This document shows positions 1-8,388 of a stretch of DNA of 20,485 nucleotides, piece by piece. Where the stretch lies: positions 1-20,485 of the IMG/VR virus record IMGVR_UViG_3300020417_000109. One strand, 5' to 3'. Origin of the DNA: a virus. A model generated the notes under the pieces. The model searched no databases. It had not been told where the DNA came from and saw only the letters and a program-made list of their open reading frames with translations. The position numbers were made by a program, and so were the translations under genes. Within the stretch, counting starts at the first letter, position 1; the number at the start of each line of letters is the position of its first letter.

Positions 1-1398
1 GATACTACAGAAGAAGATAACACACAAAGTGGTGGTCTTATGGATGATACTATTGAGAATATTGATAAACCACAAGCTCCTGAAAACACAACGTTAGACC
101 CTAAAAAAATTGGAGACTCAGATGATGATACTCAAACAATTAAAAAGGGAACAGGAGATATAGATACAAACGTTGATATTAAAACTGGACAAGGAGAAGC
201 AAAACAAGCAGGTGACGCAAAAGATATGGATGCTGAAACATATGATGCTACACAAGTAAAAGATAAAACTCCTAAAGCAGAAACAAAAACAACAACTGTA
301 TCTGATGAAATGCTAGTAAAGGCTGCTCAAGGAAAACTTACAGATGAAGAAAGAGCAACATATGAAGCGGCATTAAAGGCAGGACAAGCAGAAGTAACAC
401 GTAAAGCTACAGTTCAAGGTCAACTTGAAGAGATGAATAAAAATATAGAAGATGGTTCAATACCTTCTTATGCTACTGCCGCAGTAAGAGCCGCGATGAA
501 TGCAATGGCAGCTCGTGGTTTAGGTGCAAGTAGTATGGCTACTGGTGCTATGGTAAATGCAATTTTAGAATCGTCTATTCCGATAGCTAAAGCAGATGCC
601 GATACATATAAAGAGTATGGATTACAAAATGCAACCAATGCTCAGATGGCTACCCTTGCTAAAGCTGCGGCTCTATCATCACTTAATATTACTAATTTAA
701 ATAATAGACAACAAGCTGTAGTAGAAAACGCAAAAACATTTTTAAAGGTTGACCTTGCTAATTTAACTAATGCTCAACAAACAGAACTAACAAATGTTCA
801 TAACATGGTGCAGACACTTTTGTCAGACCAAGCAGCAGACAATGCAGCAAAACAATTTAATGCTACTTCAGAAAACCAAGTCAATCAATTTATGGCTTCT
901 CTTGTAAGTAACATTGAACAGTTTAATGCATCACAGTTAAACGCTATGGAAACATTTAATGTTGGTGAAGAAAATGCCATGGAAAAATTTGTAGAGGAAC
1001 AAGAAAGTTTACGTGAGCAGTTTGAAACAAAGAACCAATTACTAATAGAACAATTTAATGCTACATGGAAACAACAAATAGTTACAACAGATACAGCAGC
1101 TGAAAACTATGCAAACGAATTTAACGCAAAAGCATTACTAGATATATCAAACACAGCCTATGCTAATATGTGGTCACACATGAGTGACATGATGGAATGG
1201 GCATGGACTAGTGGTGAGAGTGGTAAAGATAGAGTACATGAAATAACACTAGCTAACATTGATTCTAAACTAAGGTCAGAATTAAAACACCTTGACCTTG
1301 ATGCAGGTGCATGGGGTGACATCGGAGAGTTTGTATCTAAGATGATGTTTAGTCCAACAAGTGGTACAATGTTTAGTAAAATATTTAGCTTTTTTTAA
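1..1398 (+). CDS. Virion (internal/ejection-type) protein with hendecad coiled coil, 5' end outside window
   Basis: The frame is open from base 1. The first ATG is at 40, but the 13 codons before it continue the same acidic, Thr/Asn-rich composition and no good Shine-Dalgarno site precedes 40, so the gene probably begins outside the window. Numbering from the ATG at 40 gives 452 residues. Residues 1-95 are disordered and acidic, 140-215 are Ala/Met-rich, and 220-361 form a long Gln/Asn-rich helix. In that helix Phe falls at 273, 284, 295, 306, 317, 328, 339 and 361, an exact 11-residue period. The C-terminus is aromatic and ends in two Phe. It heads a run of virion genes and sits where T7 carries the internal core protein gp14, so a role in the internal core or ejection apparatus is inferred. 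I do not recognise the family by sequence; a fibre or scaffold role is possible. Confidence 0.75.
   Translation, partial: DTTEEDNTQSGGLMDDTIENIDKPQAPENTTLDPKKIGDSDDDTQTIKKGTGDIDTNVDIKTGQGEAKQAGDAKDMDAETYDATQVKDKTPKAETKTTTVSDEMLVKAAQGKLTDEERATYEAALKAGQAEVTRKATVQGQLEEMNKNIEDGSIPSYATAAVRAAMNAMAARGLGASSMATGAMVNAILESSIPIAKADADTYKEYGLQNATNAQMATLAKAAALSSLNITNLNNRQQAVVENAKTFLKVDLANLTNAQQTELTNVHNMVQTLLSDQAADNAAKQFNATSENQVNQFMASLVSNIEQFNASQLNAMETFNVGEENAMEKFVEEQESLREQFETKNQLLIEQFNATWKQQIVTTDTAAENYANEFNAKALLDISNTAYANMWSHMSDMMEWAWTSGESGKDRVHEITLANIDSKLRSELKHLDLDAGAWGDIGEFVSKMMFSPTSGTMFSKIFSFF
721..1122 (+). repeat. Hendecad (33-bp coding period) repeat region
   Basis: Within the first gene, hydrophobic residues recur every 11 codons. 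V228, L239, L250 and L261 form one register, then F273, F284, F295, F306, F317, F328, F339 and F361 form a second register shifted by one residue; position 350 is Thr. Many repeats read Gln-Phe-Asn-Ala or similar. The period is clear in protein but the DNA copies are diverged, so this is an old repeat kept by selection on structure. Confidence 0.8.
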
Positions 1399-1411
1399 AT
1401 AGGAGAAATAT

Positions 1412-1666
1412 ATGTTTGGAAAATCAAAGGCTGCTGAGATAGCTTATCAAAAACTAGTAGCTATAAAGGCACAGCAATATACAGACTTAAATCCTTCTGA
1501 TGATTTTGGTATTGAAAATATGAGAGGATTAGGAAGTAAAAGAATAAAGACTCGTAATCAAAAAGTCAAACAAAATAAAAAACAAAATGAAATGCTACGT
1601 ATGGCAAAATTAGCACAACAAATAGAACAAGGATTTAAAAATGGTAATGCAACAACAGATGGCTAA
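1412..1666 (+). CDS. Small basic phage protein, 84 aa
   Basis: The start is well supported by AGGAG at 1401-1405, six bases before the ATG. The protein is Lys/Gln-rich, with a basic stretch around residues 43-60 and a predicted helix towards the C-terminus. It has no cysteines, signal peptide or membrane segment. It lies between two virion genes and its end overlaps the next gene by 26 nt, so it is probably made with them. It could be a minor virion component or an assembly helper. I do not recognise a family. Confidence 0.75.
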   Translation: MFGKSKAAEIAYQKLVAIKAQQYTDLNPSDDFGIENMRGLGSKRIKTRNQKVKQNKKQNEMLRMAKLAQQIEQGFKNGNATTDG

Positions 1667-2150
1667 TAAACCTGAGATAAGACCAACAGGTGCAATTCCC
1701 GGACAAGGAATGACAGCAGAAAAACATTCAAGACCTTGGTTAAATCCACCTAAATTAAATAGTGTTGAAGATACATTAGAATTTTATTTTGATAGAATGT
1801 TACAAGAAGAAGCAACAATGTCTATGTTGTCTATCATAAAAAGAAAAATGCCAATATCTTTATTAGCAGAGTCGATGACTACTGGTGGTGTTATGCAAGG
1901 TATACACACCATAGATATAGCTATTCTAGTAAACCCTATTCTTATGGAGTTTATGAAAGGTATGGCTGAAAGAGCTGGTATTGAATATGTATTAGATTCA
2001 AGTATACCTAAAAAAGAAAGAACTAACTTTACTGCTCTTAGAGAAATTATGAATGAAAAACTAGAAGCTAGTGAAGAGAAGATACAAGACGTTGGAGAAG
2101 AAGTAAAAAGTCAAGGCTTAATGTCTAGACCAGAGGAGAATATGGAATGA
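1641..2150 (+). CDS. Conserved phage structural protein of unknown function, 169 aa
   Basis: The start codon lies inside the end of the preceding gene and is preceded by AAGGA about eight bases upstream; a second ATG two codons later is also possible. Around residues 28-38 it has a Ser-Arg-Pro-Trp-x-x-Pro-Pro pattern, followed by an acidic, aromatic helix (about 42-58). The central segment (about 70-110) is hydrophobic and reads like the Gly-Gly-Val-Met-x-Gly...Ile-Asp stretch I associate with an uncharacterised structural family in marine phages; that link is from memory. The C-terminal 40 residues are charged and helical. It overlaps the next gene by 4 nt (ATGA), implying translational coupling with the large ejection-type protein. 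Confidence 0.75.
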   Translation: MVMQQQMANKPEIRPTGAIPGQGMTAEKHSRPWLNPPKLNSVEDTLEFYFDRMLQEEATMSMLSIIKRKMPISLLAESMTTGGVMQGIHTIDIAILVNPILMEFMKGMAERAGIEYVLDSSIPKKERTNFTALREIMNEKLEASEEKIQDVGEEVKSQGLMSRPEENME

Positions 2151-4495
2151 GTTTTTTACAGTTTGCAGGTGGATTAGCTAGGGGTGCATCCCAAGAAATA
2201 GATGAACGTGACCAAAGGTCAAAGTTAATTGCTGATAGAGCAGTACAACGTTATCTAAATAAATATGACGAGTGGGAAAAGAATTATAATAAAGATGTTA
2301 GGGAATATAAAAAGGCTGATACTAAATTACAAAATGATGCATCTTTTTTAACTGATGAACAAAGAGAAATGGTTCTTGCGGCAGGTCCAGATGGTGTGAC
2401 TAAGTTTTTGGCAGCACTTAAAAGTGATGTTGATAAACAACAAAATAAATATCTTGCTTCATCTAAAACTGTTGGAAGACCGGGATATTTAGAAAAAAGA
2501 CCGGACTTTGAATATACAGATGAGATGAGAGAAGCATTTGTTAATAGAACTTTTACACGTACTAATGAATACCTAGAAGCAAAGAAGAATGGTAATCTAG
2601 ATACACAAATGTATTTAGCAAAAGACTTAGATACACAAGCAAAGCTATATGCTCAAGACTTAAATCCATTTACACCACTAGATAGAGATATTGATGTGAT
2701 GACAAAAACAATGGAAGAACAAGCAGGTGGCATTGGAGTTCCAGTACAATATGTACAGTCTCAAGTTAGAACACAACTTGCTAATCTTGGTGTAACAAAT
2801 CCTGAAGTTATAGAGGGAACACTAGGTGGTGGATTAGGTTATAATGCTCCTATATATGAGATTATGACTACAAAAGAAATGCAACAAAATAAAATGGAGT
2901 TTTTAAATCTGGTTAATACAGAAACAGACCTAGAGATAAAGACGGAAGATTATAAATGGATGCAAAAACTAAAGCCACTTGAATTTAGTTTACTAAATCA
3001 ACAAATAAAAAATGCTAAAACTACAGACCAAATAAATCAGATAAGAATACAATCTGAAAATATACAACTTGAGTACGATAAGATTTTAAAAAGTAAAGAC
3101 TACGCAAAACAAATAAGGGATTTAGAATTAAATATTAGAAACCAGCAATTTGATATTAATAAGGCACAAGAAGCAAGAGCCGTAGCTGAATTTGATTCGA
3201 CTAAAATAGATAGAATATATAATACAGCATTAGCTACGACAGCTGCATTAACAATGGAGATAGAGCAACTTGCCACAAGCTCTAATCCAAACATGGAAGC
3301 AATTAAAGAAAAAAGATTGCAGCTTAACGAAGCTAGAGAAATAATTAAGTCGGTAACAGTAACTAAATTATATGTAGATAATTATGGGAAGAATACCCTT
3401 GAAAAAGAAACAGCTTTAAATGAATATCTTAATACTCAAGTACAAGAAAAATTAGAAGAAAGTTTTCATAATATTGCCGAATCATCGATTACAGATATGG
3501 ATGCTCCGGGTCTTCCTGTAACAACTAAAACAGATAACCCGTTCTTTATGGTGCGAGATGCAAATGGTGAAATAAGAAATGTTTACAAGAATCAAGATAC
3601 ACAAGAATACCAAGAGATAATGAACAACATAGTAAACGAAGTTGAGTATGAATTTTTAACTAGGTTTGCTAATATATCTGAAGATGGTAAGACAGTAGAG
3701 ATTAAAGAAGAACATCAATTTAATGACGCATTAGTAGCAAAAGTACAGCAAATTGCTAGTAAGTTTATCGGTCAAGCAGAAGTTACAGATTTAAATGAAT
3801 ATAAAGATAATCTTATTACATCTAAGATAGATGACTTAGGACCTATTGTTAAACAAATGATTTTATTTAATGAAGATAAAAAAGAAATTGTAGAAGAGTT
3901 AGATACATTTACAAATAATCATAGTGATAGTATAAGAGTATATAATATTTTAGAAGAAGAAGTAAATAAAGAAAAGCGAACAGGTCTACGTGGTCCTAAA
4001 GAATTTACACAAAGGTTTCCAGCAACAGAGCAACCTACAACAGAAGCAACAGATACAGAAAACAATGTGGATGAAAATGAAAATGAAAATGAAACAATAA
4101 AGGATATAAAATTTAAACTTAAAACATTTAATAATACAAACGAAAAAACGTTTGAAATAAAAGAAAAAGACGTATTTACTAATAAAGAGATTACAACACA
4201 AACTTTACAGCTTAATAGAAATAATATAAAGATTAGTGATTTACAAAGGATAGTAGCACAAAAAAGAATACAAAATTTTCTACCAAACCAAAATAGAGAT
4301 ATATTAACTGCATTCAGATATGGATATGCTAATCCTGAAGAATATTTAACTTTCTTAGAAAATGAAATGGAACAACAAAAAATAAATCCTAATTATAAAC
4401 CAAAAGCATTAAGGAAAGACCCACCTGATTCTGACGAAGATATTAAAAATAGTATGTTTAATTATGCTTTACAGATTACTGAAGAGTTAAGATAA
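2147..4495 (+). CDS. Large internal virion protein, T7 gp15-like by position, 782 aa
   Basis: The start is fixed by GAGGAG at 2133-2138 and an ATGA overlap with the previous stop. The length is close to T7 gp15 (747 aa), and a still larger gp16-sized gene follows, so the role as the middle component of the DNA ejection conduit is inferred from order and size. It is strongly helical and rich in Gln, Asn, Lys and Glu. A probable coiled coil spans about residues 275-345. A Gly-rich patch lies near 222-231. A disordered acidic linker (about 626-650, repeated Glu-Asn) separates a C-terminal domain of roughly 130 residues. There are no cysteines, signal peptide or membrane segment. Direct sequence similarity to gp15 is not evident. 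Confidence 0.65.
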   Translation: MSFLQFAGGLARGASQEIDERDQRSKLIADRAVQRYLNKYDEWEKNYNKDVREYKKADTKLQNDASFLTDEQREMVLAAGPDGVTKFLAALKSDVDKQQNKYLASSKTVGRPGYLEKRPDFEYTDEMREAFVNRTFTRTNEYLEAKKNGNLDTQMYLAKDLDTQAKLYAQDLNPFTPLDRDIDVMTKTMEEQAGGIGVPVQYVQSQVRTQLANLGVTNPEVIEGTLGGGLGYNAPIYEIMTTKEMQQNKMEFLNLVNTETDLEIKTEDYKWMQKLKPLEFSLLNQQIKNAKTTDQINQIRIQSENIQLEYDKILKSKDYAKQIRDLELNIRNQQFDINKAQEARAVAEFDSTKIDRIYNTALATTAALTMEIEQLATSSNPNMEAIKEKRLQLNEAREIIKSVTVTKLYVDNYGKNTLEKETALNEYLNTQVQEKLEESFHNIAESSITDMDAPGLPVTTKTDNPFFMVRDANGEIRNVYKNQDTQEYQEIMNNIVNEVEYEFLTRFANISEDGKTVEIKEEHQFNDALVAKVQQIASKFIGQAEVTDLNEYKDNLITSKIDDLGPIVKQMILFNEDKKEIVEELDTFTNNHSDSIRVYNILEEEVNKEKRTGLRGPKEFTQRFPATEQPTTEATDTENNVDENENENETIKDIKFKLKTFNNTNEKTFEIKEKDVFTNKEITTQTLQLNRNNIKISDLQRIVAQKRIQNFLPNQNRDILTAFRYGYANPEEYLTFLENEMEQQKINPNYKPKALRKDPPDSDEDIKNSMFNYALQITEELR
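4071..4094 (+). repeat. (ATGAAA)4 hexamer repeat in coding linker
   Basis: Four perfect tandem copies of ATGAAA encode the repeated Glu-Asn stretch in the acidic linker of the 782-aa virion protein. A gain or loss of one unit would keep the frame and change the linker by two residues. Confidence 0.9.
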
Positions 4496-4496
4496 T

Positions 4497-7400
4497 ATGG
4501 GAGCATTATTAGATAAATATCTAGGAAAAACTAACCAGTCACAGACTCCTCTTATTAATTCATATAAGATGAAACAGACATCCAATCTTTACAGTGATAA
4601 GCCTGTATCAAGTATAGAAGAATGGGCAAATGATGATGAACGTATGGGTAGGTTGTCTACCTATATGATATCTCGCTTTGGAGAGAATGGTGAGAAGCGA
4701 GAGAATGAATCAAATGAAGACTACATTAAAAGATTTCTAACACATATGCGTAAAGTAGAATTTAATAGTATAGGTATCATGGGTCAGATAGATTACCTAC
4801 GTGGAGCAGATGAAGAAAATCGTAGACGTTTTGGTTCTCTTATGGATGACTATAATAATCTTCCCGGAATGGGGAAACAAGGTGGTGATACTGTAGCTAG
4901 AACTACTTGGGATGTTACAAAAGCATTGGCACTTGACCCTATTAATCTTGTGGGTTTTGGATTTGCAAAACTTGGAACTGCTTTAGTAGGAAGAGTTGCT
5001 GCTAAAGAAGGATTAAAAAGATTTATACCTAGAAATACTATGAGTAAATCTATGTTTAAAAAACTTCCAGCCATTAAAGGTGCAGCTGGTGGTGCAACTA
5101 TTGGTGCTATTGATAGTGCAATGTATAATTTAGGTGGGCAAGAGATAACAAGAAAAGCCTATGCAACAGATATATATACAGGTGAACAAAAAACACCAGA
5201 GTCTGAGATTGATACGGCATCTGTAGCATTTGATACTATACTAGGTGCAGGTATAGGTGGTGCTCTTGGTGCAGGTATCGGTACTTTAGTAGGGAAACAA
5301 GCTAGGAAAAGTAAATACAAATCTATCTTACAGCAACGTGCTAACAGAGCAATGGATGATGCAGACAATGAAGCTACGGATGCAATCAAAGGACCTATCA
5401 CAGATGCAGAAAGAAATTGGCTAAATGGTTTAGAAAAGTATGACCCTAAAAAAGGTAAGGATATACTACAGCAACAGATTAAAGTAGGTAAGAATGCTTA
5501 TGTAGATGCAAGAGTATTACTAGATGTAAGTAGAAGGATGGTTAAGGTTGTTGAAAATATTACAAAAGAACAAGCTGCTATTGGTGCTCCTATTACTCTT
5601 ATTACACGAACAGCTAACAATCAGAAAGTAAGTGATACAGTTTTTAATATTATTAATAACGTTGATACTATAGATAAAGATGTATTACAAAAAGCCTTAC
5701 GTAAAAGTAAAGTAAAAGAAAAGAATTTCTTAGAGTTTCTTGCAAGTAATGAAGAGTTTGCACATGCTCAAAAGAAATCGCTTAGTGATGCAGCTAAAGA
5801 GATGGCAGGGTATAGTAATCTAGGTAAGTTGAAAAAACAATTACTAGAGTTAGACCCAAGTATCAAGAAAAGAATGGAAGAATTATTTGGTGAAACAGAT
5901 GATGTAACAAGTAATATAGGTTCATTCTATAAAATGTTTCAACGTCTAGATAGAGAACGTAGAGCATTGATGGTGACACAGGTAGCTACAACTGCACGTA
6001 ACGTTGCTACAGGTTTAGCTGTAATTACTTTTGAAACACTTGCCAATACATTAGAATCTACTTTAATGCATGGTGGTAAGGCATTTAAATCTTTGTTAAA
6101 GGATGGTGGTTCAAGTAAGGGATTTCAAAAGGGTTTAGAGAATTGGGCAAAGGATAGCTTTGGTCTTATAGAATTATTAGTTAGACAAAACAAATCAGGT
6201 GAAATGTCTCAGCTAATGTTGAAAGATAACCCTCGTCTTAACAGTATATTGTTTCGTCAGCTTCAAGAGGTTGGAGCAGAAGAAGTTCAAACACTATCTT
6301 CCTTCAGTAGGATGATGAATATTTTAAATATAACACAAGATGCTATATTTAGAAGGGCTTTCTTTTCATATGATATGGATAAGAAACTACGTAGGGCAGG
6401 TTATTCTTTTGAAGATATGGCTACTGATGGTAAGGGTTTAACAGTTAAAGAAATGCGTGGTAGTATGGAGTATGCATTAAAGAATACTTTTGCTATGATG
6501 CCAAGAAGTGGACCAGCGTATCACTTTGTAAAGTTTGTTGAATCATTTCCAATGGTCCCAGTAATTGGTACAGGTGAATTTCCTTTTGCTAGATTTATGG
6601 CAAACGCAATGGCATTCCAATTAAAATATAGTCCATTAAATGGTGCTTATGGATTGTATCAAGGTGCAGTAGCAAGAGTGATGAAAGGTTTAGGTAAGGA
6701 AGTTAAACCTGCACAATGGTTAGAAGTTAGGGATAGAATATCAAAAGGTATGGTAGGTACAGCAGCTCTTATGTCAGCTATTTATTATAGAGAAAAGAAT
6801 CAAGATACTGAATGGTTCAATATAAAAACATCAGATGGTAGAACAGTTGACATGCGACCATTCTTTCCTGCCGCACCATATTTTATTGTAGCAGATATGA
6901 TTGTCAAAAAGGGTAATGGTGAGCTTGATAAGATGTCAGGTAGAGATTTTATTGATGGGTTTACTGGTGCTCAATTTAGGGCAGGTACTGCATCTTATAC
7001 TGTAGATAAATTCTACGAGATAATGGGTTCAGAAGAAGGACTAGAAGGTGTAAGTGGAGAAAGATTAGGGGAGCTTGTTGGTGGATATGTTGGTGAATTA
7101 TCGGCAGGTTACTTAACTCCTCTTCGTGTTACTAAAGATATAGTTGCTGCCTTTGATGAAGAAGAAGCTATTGTTAGAGACTCGTCTATGGTAGAGGGAC
7201 AAGGATGGAAAGAACGTGGTGTTCATGCTTTCCTAAATAAAATACAGAAGGGTGTTCCTTTTTGGTCACAATCAATGCCTGAGTTTGAATCTCCTGTAAG
7301 AGGTGATAAGGTAATGACACAATCTCCTATACTTGGGCAGATGTTAGGTCTACGATTTAGAGAACGTGCTAACCCAGCTGAATCTGAACTAGTAAGACTA

Positions 7401-7820
7401 GGATATAAAACCTTTGAGGTTCAACCTTCAACAGGTGATAAGGCTGCAGACATGTATATTAAACGTGAGCTAGGTCCTCTTGTAGAAACATATATAGGTA
7501 ACTTAATTGAATCAGACCAATATAAAAATGCATCAGAAGCAAAGAAACTTGCTCTTGCTAAAAACTATTTGAAAGAGTTACGTTCTATTGCAAAAGAGTT
7601 TGGAGCATTCAATGCTAGACAAGATGCTCAAATAGAAGGGAAAGCCTTTACTCCATTTGACAGAACACAATGGCTAAGACTTCCCCGTAATGCACGTAAA
7701 CTAGCTAATCAATGGTTTAAGAAAAAGAACAATGGTAAAACTGTAGAAGAGCTAGGTCAATATAGAAAGGGAGCTTATATAGGAAGACTCCTTGCTAGAA
7801 AACCAGAGCTAGCAAAATAG
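4497..7820 (+). CDS. Large ejection-type internal virion protein, T7 gp16-like by position, 1107 aa
   Basis: This is the largest gene, starting one base after the previous stop with only a weak GAAGAG upstream. It is the last gene of the plus-strand unit, and its size and place match T7 gp16 (1318 aa), the protein that spans the host membrane during DNA ejection. I see none of the lysozyme-like transglycosylase motifs found at the N-terminus of T7 gp16, so it may lack wall-cutting activity. Hydrophobic Gly/Ala-rich segments lie at about 142-170, 193-214 and 240-267. The third has glycines at 250, 254, 258, 262 and 266, a perfect GxxxG zipper flanked by Asp246 and Lys267. Another Ala/Thr-rich hydrophobic helix lies near 490-525. 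The C-terminal 150 residues are basic. The role is inferred from context and not from recognised homology. Confidence 0.65.
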   Translation: MGALLDKYLGKTNQSQTPLINSYKMKQTSNLYSDKPVSSIEEWANDDERMGRLSTYMISRFGENGEKRENESNEDYIKRFLTHMRKVEFNSIGIMGQIDYLRGADEENRRRFGSLMDDYNNLPGMGKQGGDTVARTTWDVTKALALDPINLVGFGFAKLGTALVGRVAAKEGLKRFIPRNTMSKSMFKKLPAIKGAAGGATIGAIDSAMYNLGGQEITRKAYATDIYTGEQKTPESEIDTASVAFDTILGAGIGGALGAGIGTLVGKQARKSKYKSILQQRANRAMDDADNEATDAIKGPITDAERNWLNGLEKYDPKKGKDILQQQIKVGKNAYVDARVLLDVSRRMVKVVENITKEQAAIGAPITLITRTANNQKVSDTVFNIINNVDTIDKDVLQKALRKSKVKEKNFLEFLASNEEFAHAQKKSLSDAAKEMAGYSNLGKLKKQLLELDPSIKKRMEELFGETDDVTSNIGSFYKMFQRLDRERRALMVTQVATTARNVATGLAVITFETLANTLESTLMHGGKAFKSLLKDGGSSKGFQKGLENWAKDSFGLIELLVRQNKSGEMSQLMLKDNPRLNSILFRQLQEVGAEEVQTLSSFSRMMNILNITQDAIFRRAFFSYDMDKKLRRAGYSFEDMATDGKGLTVKEMRGSMEYALKNTFAMMPRSGPAYHFVKFVESFPMVPVIGTGEFPFARFMANAMAFQLKYSPLNGAYGLYQGAVARVMKGLGKEVKPAQWLEVRDRISKGMVGTAALMSAIYYREKNQDTEWFNIKTSDGRTVDMRPFFPAAPYFIVADMIVKKGNGELDKMSGRDFIDGFTGAQFRAGTASYTVDKFYEIMGSEEGLEGVSGERLGELVGGYVGELSAGYLTPLRVTKDIVAAFDEEEAIVRDSSMVEGQGWKERGVHAFLNKIQKGVPFWSQSMPEFESPVRGDKVMTQSPILGQMLGLRFRERANPAESELVRLGYKTFEVQPSTGDKAADMYIKRELGPLVETYIGNLIESDQYKNASEAKKLALAKNYLKELRSIAKEFGAFNARQDAQIEGKAFTPFDRTQWLRLPRNARKLANQWFKKKNNGKTVEELGQYRKGAYIGRLLARKPELAK

Positions 7821-7835
7821 ATAGTGTTATCTATT
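7816..7835. terminator. Perfect inverted repeat at the convergent gene junction
   Basis: AATAGATA (7816-7823), a four-base GTGT loop and TATCTATT (7828-7835) form a perfect 8-bp stem. It contains the stop codon of the plus-strand virion unit (7818-7820) and that of the minus-strand unit (7827-7829). Its place between two converging operons suggests a bidirectional terminator, but the stem is AT-rich and no clear U-tract follows on either strand, so function is uncertain. Confidence 0.4.
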
Positions 7836-8201
7836 ATCTCCACTACCACCTAGTACACCTCTTTTCTTTCTAGACTGTAACTTTTCTAAATTGTTTTCCA
7901 TTATCTTACCCAAATCAGAATCTAGGTAATCAGCTAACATAGCACAGTACCATAACACATCACCTATTTCATTTGGTAAATCAGTTTTCCAATTAGAAGA
8001 TGGTGTATTATCCCTAATAATTTTCTTTATCTTATTGGCAATCTCGCCAGACTCCCCCACCAAACCTAACGATAAGTATTCTAAGGCTTTATCTCTTGGA
8101 AAGATTGCAGTCTCTTTTGCTTTTGATTGATACGTACTTGCCGTAATAGTGCTTTTGTTTTTATTTTGCATAAATTTATTTACTTCTTCCTCTAGTTTCA
8201 T
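7827..8201 (-). CDS. MazG-like nucleotide pyrophosphohydrolase
   Basis: This is a small all-helical enzyme of the MazG superfamily, which hydrolyses nucleoside triphosphates to monophosphates plus pyrophosphate. With the ATG at 8201 it has 124 residues. The metal-binding pattern is clear: E50-x-x-E53 in a Gly-Leu-Val-Gly-Glu-Ser-Gly-Glu helix, then E78-x-x-D81 in Asn-Glu-Ile-Gly-Asp-Val-Leu-Trp-Tyr, with a family-typical Gly-Ser-Gly-Asp-Asn-Arg end. A longer frame reaches 8243, but 8201 has AAAAGG about nine bases upstream and a smaller overlap (26 nt) with the preceding gene. It is the last gene of the minus-strand operon. In phages such enzymes are thought to clean nucleotide pools or lower alarmone levels; which one applies here cannot be read from sequence. 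Confidence 0.85.
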   Translation of the reverse strand: MKLEEEVNKFMQNKNKSTITASTYQSKAKETAIFPRDKALEYLSLGLVGESGEIANKIKKIIRDNTPSSNWKTDLPNEIGDVLWYCAMLADYLDSDLGKIMENNLEKLQSRKKRGVLGGSGDNR

Positions 8202-8388
8202 AATGTTTAACCTTTTTGAGTTGGGCAAAAAATGCCGAATCAAATCCTCGTTGCCATTCTCTATGTTGCATAGTGTTTAAATGGTAAGGTGTTCTTGTAT
8301 AGCCACGATAGAATGCACCTCTACCCTTGTTAAATTGGATAGGTAAAGGTGCATCATATTTAGATAGTCCGTACTTACGCTTTGCCAT
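8176..8388 (-). CDS. Ribosome modulation factor (RMF)-like small protein
   Basis: With the ATG at 8388 this is a 70-residue, basic protein; a longer frame reaches 8415 but would overlap the upstream gene by 41 nt instead of 14. Its residues match the signature of the ribosome hibernation factor RMF in order and spacing: G22-x2-A25-x3-G29, then P34-Y35, then W45-x2-G48-F49-x2-A52. In E. coli RMF the equivalents are G16, A19, G23, P30-Y31, W40, G43-W44 and A47. The gap from G29 to P34 is two residues shorter and from Tyr to Trp one longer. RMF binds the small ribosomal subunit and dimerises ribosomes into inactive 100S particles. A phage copy could dampen or redirect host translation. The match is short, so another basic phage protein remains possible. 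Confidence 0.5.
   Translation of the reverse strand: MAKRKYGLSKYDAPLPIQFNKGRGAFYRGYTRTPYHLNTMQHREWQRGFDSAFFAQLKKVKHYETRGRSK

Noticed and set aside
1387-1400. T-run at the end of the first gene as an intrinsic terminator
   Set aside because: No stable hairpin precedes the seven T residues, and a gene with a good ribosome binding site follows at once on the same strand.
3986-4201. Minus-strand open frame with a very hydrophobic Phe/Cys-rich product, as a possible membrane protein
   Set aside because: It is the antisense of the Lys/Glu/Asn-rich linker of the 782-aa gene, which gives such composition automatically, and it has no ribosome binding site or partner genes.
8202-8243. Upstream in-frame ATG for the MazG-like gene
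   Set aside because: It would deepen the overlap with the RMF-like gene to 68 nt and adds residues outside the MazG fold; the ATG at 8201 has a better ribosome binding site.
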